Part shown: positions 59,279-64,000 of the stretch, piece by piece
How positions within the stretch are numbered: position 1 is the first letter of the stretch
Layout of the letters: every line of letters begins with the position of its first letter
Assembly (NCBI RefSeq): GCF_001444425.1
Contig: NZ_CP013189.1
Coordinates: forward strand, 1,860,001 to 1,924,000
DNA length: 64,000 bases
Direction: 5' to 3'
Source of the DNA: Pseudohongiella spirulinae
GTDB taxonomy: Bacteria; Pseudomonadota; Gammaproteobacteria; Pseudomonadales; Pseudohongiellaceae
Made by a program: the position numbers and the translations under genes
The notes under the pieces: generated by a model
Databases searched by the model: none
What the model saw: the letters and a program-made list of their open reading frames with translations, nothing else
What the model was told of the DNA's origin: nothing

Positions 59279-60283
59279 ATGAAAGTACTAGTAACCGGTG
59301 GGGCTGGGTACGTCGGCTCTCATCTAGTTGAACTTCTAAAGTTAAGCAACTTCACCATCCATATCCTGGACGACCTATCAACAGGGCATCTTTGGGCGTG
59401 CCAAGATTGTCCTTTGATTCAAGTTGACCTAACAAATCGTGCTGCGGTGCTAAGTATTCTAGCGGAAGGAAAATATGATGCAGTGTTTCACTTTGCTGCT
59501 AAATCAATAGTCAGTGAATCTGCTACAAATCCTTCGATTTACTACAACACGAATGTAATCGGATCTATCAATCTGCTTGACGCGATGATAAACGCCGGCA
59601 CACGCAACTTGATATTCTCATCAACGGCTGCAGTTTACGGCACCCCCATAACTAATGAGAATATAGATGAACAACACCCAACTAATCCGATAAACACTTA
59701 CGGGCGCTCCAAGCTAATGATCGAGCAAATCATAAAAGACTATTGTGATGCATATCAGTTAAACTCAATCGTGTTTAGATACTTTAATGCAGCCGGAGCG
59801 TCTCCATCTGGAAAAATTGGAGAATTACACAGCCCAGAAACCCACCTAATACCAAACATACTCAAGAGCATTAGAAATGAAAGCCCGCTAAGCGTATTCG
59901 GAGACGACTACAACACCCACGATGGAACTTGTATTCGAGACTACATACATGTGGTGGATTTGGCATTTGCCCATAAGTTAGCTCTACAATTCTTGAAAAA
60001 GAACCCAGGCTTCAACGCATTCAATTTAGGGACAGAAACCGGGTCAAGCGTAATGCAGGTGATAAACGTCTGCGAAAAGTTACTAGTGGTAAAAGCCGAG
60101 ATCAGAATAGCAGATCGAAGGCCAGGAGACCCAGAAAGACTTGTCGCGACGAACCAAAAAGCATGTTCGCAGCTTAACTGGAGACCATCAAATAGCTCAC
60201 TTGAAACTATAATTAACTCAGCGTGGCGTTGGGAAAAACTATTGAAAGAAACAAAGATGCGAAAATCAGATCATTTTCAATAA
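59279..60283 (+). CDS. galE: UDP-glucose 4-epimerase
   Basis: A 334-residue GalE: NAD site VTGGAGYVGSHLVELL, FHFAAKSIVSESATNP, the catalytic Ser-Thr-Ala and Tyr-x3-Lys (FSSTAAVYG; YGRSKLMIEQII) and FRYFNAAGASP. It supplies UDP-galactose for the polysaccharide. The final NWRPSNSSLETIINSAWRWE is the usual family end. AT-rich codon use matches its neighbours at 58555 and 60314 and not the earlier genes. Confidence 0.95.
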   Translation: MKVLVTGGAGYVGSHLVELLKLSNFTIHILDDLSTGHLWACQDCPLIQVDLTNRAAVLSILAEGKYDAVFHFAAKSIVSESATNPSIYYNTNVIGSINLLDAMINAGTRNLIFSSTAAVYGTPITNENIDEQHPTNPINTYGRSKLMIEQIIKDYCDAYQLNSIVFRYFNAAGASPSGKIGELHSPETHLIPNILKSIRNESPLSVFGDDYNTHDGTCIRDYIHVVDLAFAHKLALQFLKKNPGFNAFNLGTETGSSVMQVINVCEKLLVVKAEIRIADRRPGDPERLVATNQKACSQLNWRPSNSSLETIINSAWRWEKLLKETKMRKSDHFQ

Positions 60284-60313
60284 TTAAGTAGCGATAACAA
60301 AATGTAAAGTTCC

Positions 60314-61636
60314 ATGACGAACCTATCCGCAATACAGATTATCCCGAGCATCAAAATTCACGGCTCGCGTATTTCGAACTTAGCAATCCATAAGTATATA
60401 TGGATCTATTTAACATTTTTTCCCGTTTTACCAGGGATATTAGGTGCCAACCTGGCACAGCAGTTGATGCACGTAATATTTTTACCAGCCTGCTTGATAC
60501 TTATCATTTATAAAGCAAAATTCATTGATAAGAGAACCATATTATATGGGACCGCAATAGTCTGCGCGATTATGTTTTTCTACAGTATTACCGCCATCAC
60601 TATGACAGCAATGCTAACCGTTCGTGACATAACAGACATAGTTCGACCTGGCATATACTTTATGTACTTTATATTGCCATTGTGTGTTCATCTCAATTTT
60701 GATGAATTCACAAAACTAATTGAATTTTTAAAAAAATTAATCGTAGTACAGTTGATATTCTCACTTTTCATATACTTTCCAATTCTTTGGCCAATAGTCG
60801 ACATCTTTAAAGGTCGTCCTAGCGACGACATGGCACTACACTTTTACCGCTGGAGTGGAACATACGGATTCCCCTCGGATTTTTCATTCTTACTATCGTT
60901 TTATATCTTCTTTTACATCTCTCTTATTCAAATAAAAGGTAAACTCCCAGCACGAGAGCTCATAATTTTCGGGTGCTGCGCGGTCGCACTATACATGACC
61001 TTCAGCAGAGGTGGAATATTCGCAACTGTCGGAATATTGATAATCCAACTAATAGCTACAGGATTAATAGCTAGAATTAAAGTATTAGTGATGTCTATAA
61101 CTCTTACACTTTTCATGATTGGATACTTTAGCTCAAACAGCTCAGAAAACTATGGAATATACACAGAGTACTTGACATCAGTATTCACACAAGACATTGA
61201 TTCATCAGCAAGCCACAGAATACGAGAGCTTGAACTGGCAAGAGATTCCGCATTGAGAAATCCACCTTTAGGAATCGGGCCTGCTCGAGTCGAGATTGCA
61301 TCACAAATTTCAGTAATTGAATCTTTTTATGGTTACCACCTAATCAAGTGGGGAATTGCCGGTTTACTGTTTATGTTAGCTATAAAACTAACGATAACTC
61401 GTCATTCAATTTCGTTTTACAAAAAATATAAAGTCCACGAATCAACACACGAAGTTTCGGCATTCGCTCTCGCTGTAGCACTTATAACAATGTCTGAAAT
61501 ACTGCTATTCGGACTATCGTCTGCAATTACTGATAGGCTAAAAACATTACCCACATACTATCTATTTGTCGGGTATGTTTTCATGCTAAAAGCACAAACA
61601 AATTCGTTGAGAGTTATCCTGAAACACTCTCAATGA
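60314..61636 (+). CDS. Wzy-like O-antigen polymerase/ligase
   Basis: A 440-residue membrane protein with about 10-11 helices and a periplasmic loop, the pattern of Wzy polymerases and WaaL ligases. The RDSALRNPPLGIGPARVE segment after a long loop matches the family's signature (NPxxGxG). It would join repeat units in the periplasm. Its last 23 bp overlap the convergent glycosyltransferase gene. Confidence 0.8.
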   Translation: MTNLSAIQIIPSIKIHGSRISNLAIHKYIWIYLTFFPVLPGILGANLAQQLMHVIFLPACLILIIYKAKFIDKRTILYGTAIVCAIMFFYSITAITMTAMLTVRDITDIVRPGIYFMYFILPLCVHLNFDEFTKLIEFLKKLIVVQLIFSLFIYFPILWPIVDIFKGRPSDDMALHFYRWSGTYGFPSDFSFLLSFYIFFYISLIQIKGKLPARELIIFGCCAVALYMTFSRGGIFATVGILIIQLIATGLIARIKVLVMSITLTLFMIGYFSSNSSENYGIYTEYLTSVFTQDIDSSASHRIRELELARDSALRNPPLGIGPARVEIASQISVIESFYGYHLIKWGIAGLLFMLAIKLTITRHSISFYKKYKVHESTHEVSAFALAVALITMSEILLFGLSSAITDRLKTLPTYYLFVGYVFMLKAQTNSLRVILKHSQ

Positions 61637-62699
61637 CATCAATGTATCCTTCCACCATTGCAGATATTGAAAACATTTTCGATCGTTCGCGTAATTGGCA
61701 CTTAATCTCTTGGGCAACTCCGTGTTGTGAGGTAACTCGCACAATCTCTGATGCCCAAAGTGTTGAGTCGAAGGGCAATCTAATACCAGCACCCCCTAAG
61801 ACCTCTCTTGTTATCTCTATATTTGATGCGATCACGGGAACACCGCGCTGCATTCCTTCTAATAGAGTTCGGCCAAAGCCTTCGTATCTAGAGGGGAACA
61901 GCAATACATCTATTGAGCCCAAGAATTTGTGAACTTGCTCTTGAGAAACGTCGCCAAGGAACTTGACTTTATCACTAACACCCATAGCTTCTGCCTTTTC
62001 GACGAGCATATCTTTACTAGGCCCACTCCCTACGAAAACCAAAGTTGCAGAGTCTAACTTGGAGCAAACCTCAATCAAAAACTCGGGATTCTTTTGAAAC
62101 GCCAATCTACCAATAAAACCCATCACTATCCCATCGATAGGTAACCCCAGCATCTTCTTTGCTAGATGCTTGTCTAGCGAAGCCTTCGCAGGCTCCGGCA
62201 GTCCATTCCAAACGACTTTGAATTTTTTCTTATACGAGTCAGGATAATGACTGTAGGAGTTTGAAACCTCGTGTGATACAGCTATATTTGCTCCGTACAA
62301 ACACGTTGAGCCCACGATCATCTCCAATTTACCCATAAGCCATGATTGACTTGACTGAGGGTTTCGCTGCGTGGCGATTGTAACTATGTTAGGAGAAAAA
62401 ACTTTAAACATAGCTAAAAATACGTTAGCCAGCGGATGAAAGCCAATAACAACATCAGGCTTTACCTCGCGCACAACTTTCAAAGCACGAAAAAACGCAA
62501 ATATTGCACGTGCAAAAGCCAAATTACCAAGATTCGCAAACACTTTATCGAAACACAAGTCTGAAGGTAAAGATGGGTCTCTAAAGATAGCCCAGGCGTA
62601 AGAAATGTGCCCCCTCATATCAAACTCATCACGCAATAAAATTGCATTCAGTTCTGCGCCGCCAGTTCCGGAATAGGTAACGAGTGTAATGATCTTCAT
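61614..62699 (-). CDS. Glycosyltransferase family 4 (GT-B)
   Basis: A 361-residue GT-B enzyme: GTGGAELNAILLRDEF near the start, FIGRLAFQKNPEFLIEVC mid-chain and the nucleotide-sugar site LLFPSRYEGFGRTLLEGMQ. The ATG at 62699 (MKIITLVTYSG) is preferred over an ATG 15 nt earlier. Cytoplasmic. It lies on the opposite strand to galE and wzy-like genes and shares 23 bp with the latter. Confidence 0.9.
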   Translation of the reverse strand: MKIITLVTYSGTGGAELNAILLRDEFDMRGHISYAWAIFRDPSLPSDLCFDKVFANLGNLAFARAIFAFFRALKVVREVKPDVVIGFHPLANVFLAMFKVFSPNIVTIATQRNPQSSQSWLMGKLEMIVGSTCLYGANIAVSHEVSNSYSHYPDSYKKKFKVVWNGLPEPAKASLDKHLAKKMLGLPIDGIVMGFIGRLAFQKNPEFLIEVCSKLDSATLVFVGSGPSKDMLVEKAEAMGVSDKVKFLGDVSQEQVHKFLGSIDVLLFPSRYEGFGRTLLEGMQRGVPVIASNIEITREVLGGAGIRLPFDSTLWASEIVRVTSQHGVAQEIKCQLRERSKMFSISAMVEGYIDVIESVSG

Positions 62700-62763
62700 T
62701 ATATATATTGCCAATCAGTCATTCTTACTTGAATTGCGTAAACCATTAAACCAGGTAGAAACT

Positions 62764-63738
62764 CTACTCTCCCACAATATCCTGCAAGAGAACACGAAAA
62801 CCTCTAATTGAAAAGTAGTCACCTACAACAAATGAACATGTGACCTGAAACAGTCTTGGTAAAAAAGGCCTTGTTCGTATTTTCAAATGCTTCTCCAAAA
62901 AAAATAATTCCTTGACTGTAGATTCTCTGAACTCCAGAAGCCTCTTCGTATCCAAAATTGATCTCTTTGCGAGCACTAAATCTAACCTACTCAGAATTAG
63001 CTTGTTCTTAAGTATGCGCGATTTCTCTTCTTCATGGCTATTTGACCCAAATATAACCTTAAAGTAATAGGGAAATAGGTCTAAGTAAGATATACGCTGA
63101 GGATTGTTAAAAATCACATTTGACGTATTACTTGAATGGCGTCGATAATATTGGAGTACTTTTTTATCTATAATTCTAGTGTTTAGTCCAATTCCAAATC
63201 TTACTAACCACCCATCATGCGAACCGAAGTCGTCTGGTATTGGTAAACATATGTTTAAAAGCTCACGGCGCACACAAATGCAACAGCCCATGACAAAACT
63301 AGTGTCTGACAATCCAGCCGATCTAATTTGTCCAAGTTTGGTAATATTAACAGGCACTAGGGCCTCATTGGTAAACTGAGCATCATTCATGAACAACAAA
63401 GTGTCTGGATTATCTAACACTCTGGACAGCATATGTTCAATTTTATCTGAAAACCAAACATCATCCTGGTCACTCAAAAAAACCAAATCACCTTTGGACT
63501 CAAGCAATGCCTTATTAAAGTTGGCACTATACCCTGAATTTTCTCTGTTTCTAATCAGCCTGACATCGAATGGTGCGTTAACCGAAAACTCCTCTATAAT
63601 TTTGCAAGTATCATCCTTAGACGCATCGTCAGAGACTACTAGTTCATGAGGCAACCTGGTTTGTAGCAAGAAACTATTCAGCTGCTCCTGAAGATACTTA
63701 GAACCATTGTATGTAGCCATTACTATCGAGATCTTCAT
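62764..63738 (-). CDS. Glycosyltransferase family 2, rhamnosyl-type
   Basis: A 324-residue GT-A enzyme: ISIVMATYNGSKYLQEQLNS, VVSDDASKDDTCKIIEEF and FLSDQDDVWFSDKIEHML, a block common in rhamnosyltransferase-like members. It is 2 nt from the preceding gene (63741) on the same strand, so the two are coupled. Donor unknown. Confidence 0.9.
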   Translation of the reverse strand: MKISIVMATYNGSKYLQEQLNSFLLQTRLPHELVVSDDASKDDTCKIIEEFSVNAPFDVRLIRNRENSGYSANFNKALLESKGDLVFLSDQDDVWFSDKIEHMLSRVLDNPDTLLFMNDAQFTNEALVPVNITKLGQIRSAGLSDTSFVMGCCICVRRELLNICLPIPDDFGSHDGWLVRFGIGLNTRIIDKKVLQYYRRHSSNTSNVIFNNPQRISYLDLFPYYFKVIFGSNSHEEEKSRILKNKLILSRLDLVLAKRSILDTKRLLEFRESTVKELFFLEKHLKIRTRPFLPRLFQVTCSFVVGDYFSIRGFRVLLQDIVGE

Positions 63739-63740
63739 TT

Positions 63741-64000
63741 TTAGCCTTTTGAGACTTTAATCCCATTTAATCTGTGAACCACCTTACTTCTGATCACGTT
63801 GGCATGCTTAAACAGAACGTGGAAGCATGCGAAAGGGGCGTAAATGAGAAACCATAGAACTCCATCTCTAGATCTAGGTCTCAGTAATTTATATAGCTCA
63901 CTATACCTACGATCATGCTTGTGAGGTGAAATCAAAAATGTAGCTTTATATTTTCGATAACTCTGGTCGAATAAGTAAACACTCGGATTTGTCTTCCAAA
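63741..64000 (-). CDS. C-terminal part of a gene that runs off the right edge
   Basis: The frame is open to the right edge and ends at 63741: VYLFDQSYRKYKATFLISPH, KHDRRYSELYKLLRPRSRD and FLIYAPFACFHVLFKHANVI. At least 86 residues, with a basic stretch and a hydrophobic segment near the end. By position (just before a glycosyltransferase, coupled by 2 nt) a glycosyltransferase is likely, but no motif in the visible part proves it. Confidence 0.5.
   Translation of the reverse strand, partial: WKTNPSVYLFDQSYRKYKATFLISPHKHDRRYSELYKLLRPRSRDGVLWFLIYAPFACFHVLFKHANVIRSKVVHRLNGIKVSKG

Overview
The window looks like a GC-rich gammaproteobacterial chromosome, most likely a marine member of the Pseudomonadales/Cellvibrionales side. 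The evidence is the gene order argG-motY-pyrC-rnt, which I recall from Pseudomonas, two large TonB receptors, TPR-sulfotransferases, OmpW and class II PyrC. No rRNA, tRNA, CRISPR array or prophage was seen. The last 5.6 kb (from about 58.34 kb) is clearly AT-richer and looks laterally acquired.

Layout. 0-12.7 kb holds housekeeping genes: the end of nth, a GT2 glycosyltransferase, argG, motY, a DUF4258-like/DUF2283 pair, pyrC, rnt, cysQ, ompW, three poorly known envelope genes and sdaA. 13-15 kb holds an orphan ParB and an exported TPR-like protein. 15.3-24.5 kb is a tightly coupled operon: TonB receptor, TPR-sulfotransferase, then mauB-, mauE-, mauD- and mauA-like genes for a tryptophan-tryptophylquinone (TTQ) amine dehydrogenase, and a MauG-like di-haem enzyme fused to an extra cytochrome c domain. 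24.7-39.3 kb holds toxin-antitoxin pairs, one wrecked AbiE-type system, gamma-glutamyltransferase, a hydrolase, a second TonB receptor, and a LysR-controlled operon (class III aminotransferase, beta-keto acid cleavage enzyme, acetoacetyl-CoA synthetase, M14 carboxypeptidase). That set reads as peptide or beta-amino-acid scavenging ending in acetoacetyl-CoA. 39.4-64 kb is mostly polysaccharide synthesis: ugd, UDP-glucuronate epimerase, a GGDEF protein, several glycosyltransferases, an ABC flippase, a GT-C enzyme, a TupA-like ATP-grasp protein, a broken pyruvyltransferase, manC, wecG-like, galE, wzy-like and further glycosyltransferases.

The most pervasive unexplained structure is a dense family of REP-like palindromes (ends GGGGACG and CGTCCCC), about 18 sites in 64 kb. 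They occur singly, as head-to-head pairs, and as about 275-bp composite elements with a conserved core whose apical hairpin changes sequence while keeping base pairing. Copies run into coding sequence: they supply the end of pyrC, sit in frame inside manC, cover the stops of convergent gene pairs and cap a truncated oxidoreductase. The best candidates for new biology are the TTQ operon with its unusual light chain and fused MauG, and this repeat family.
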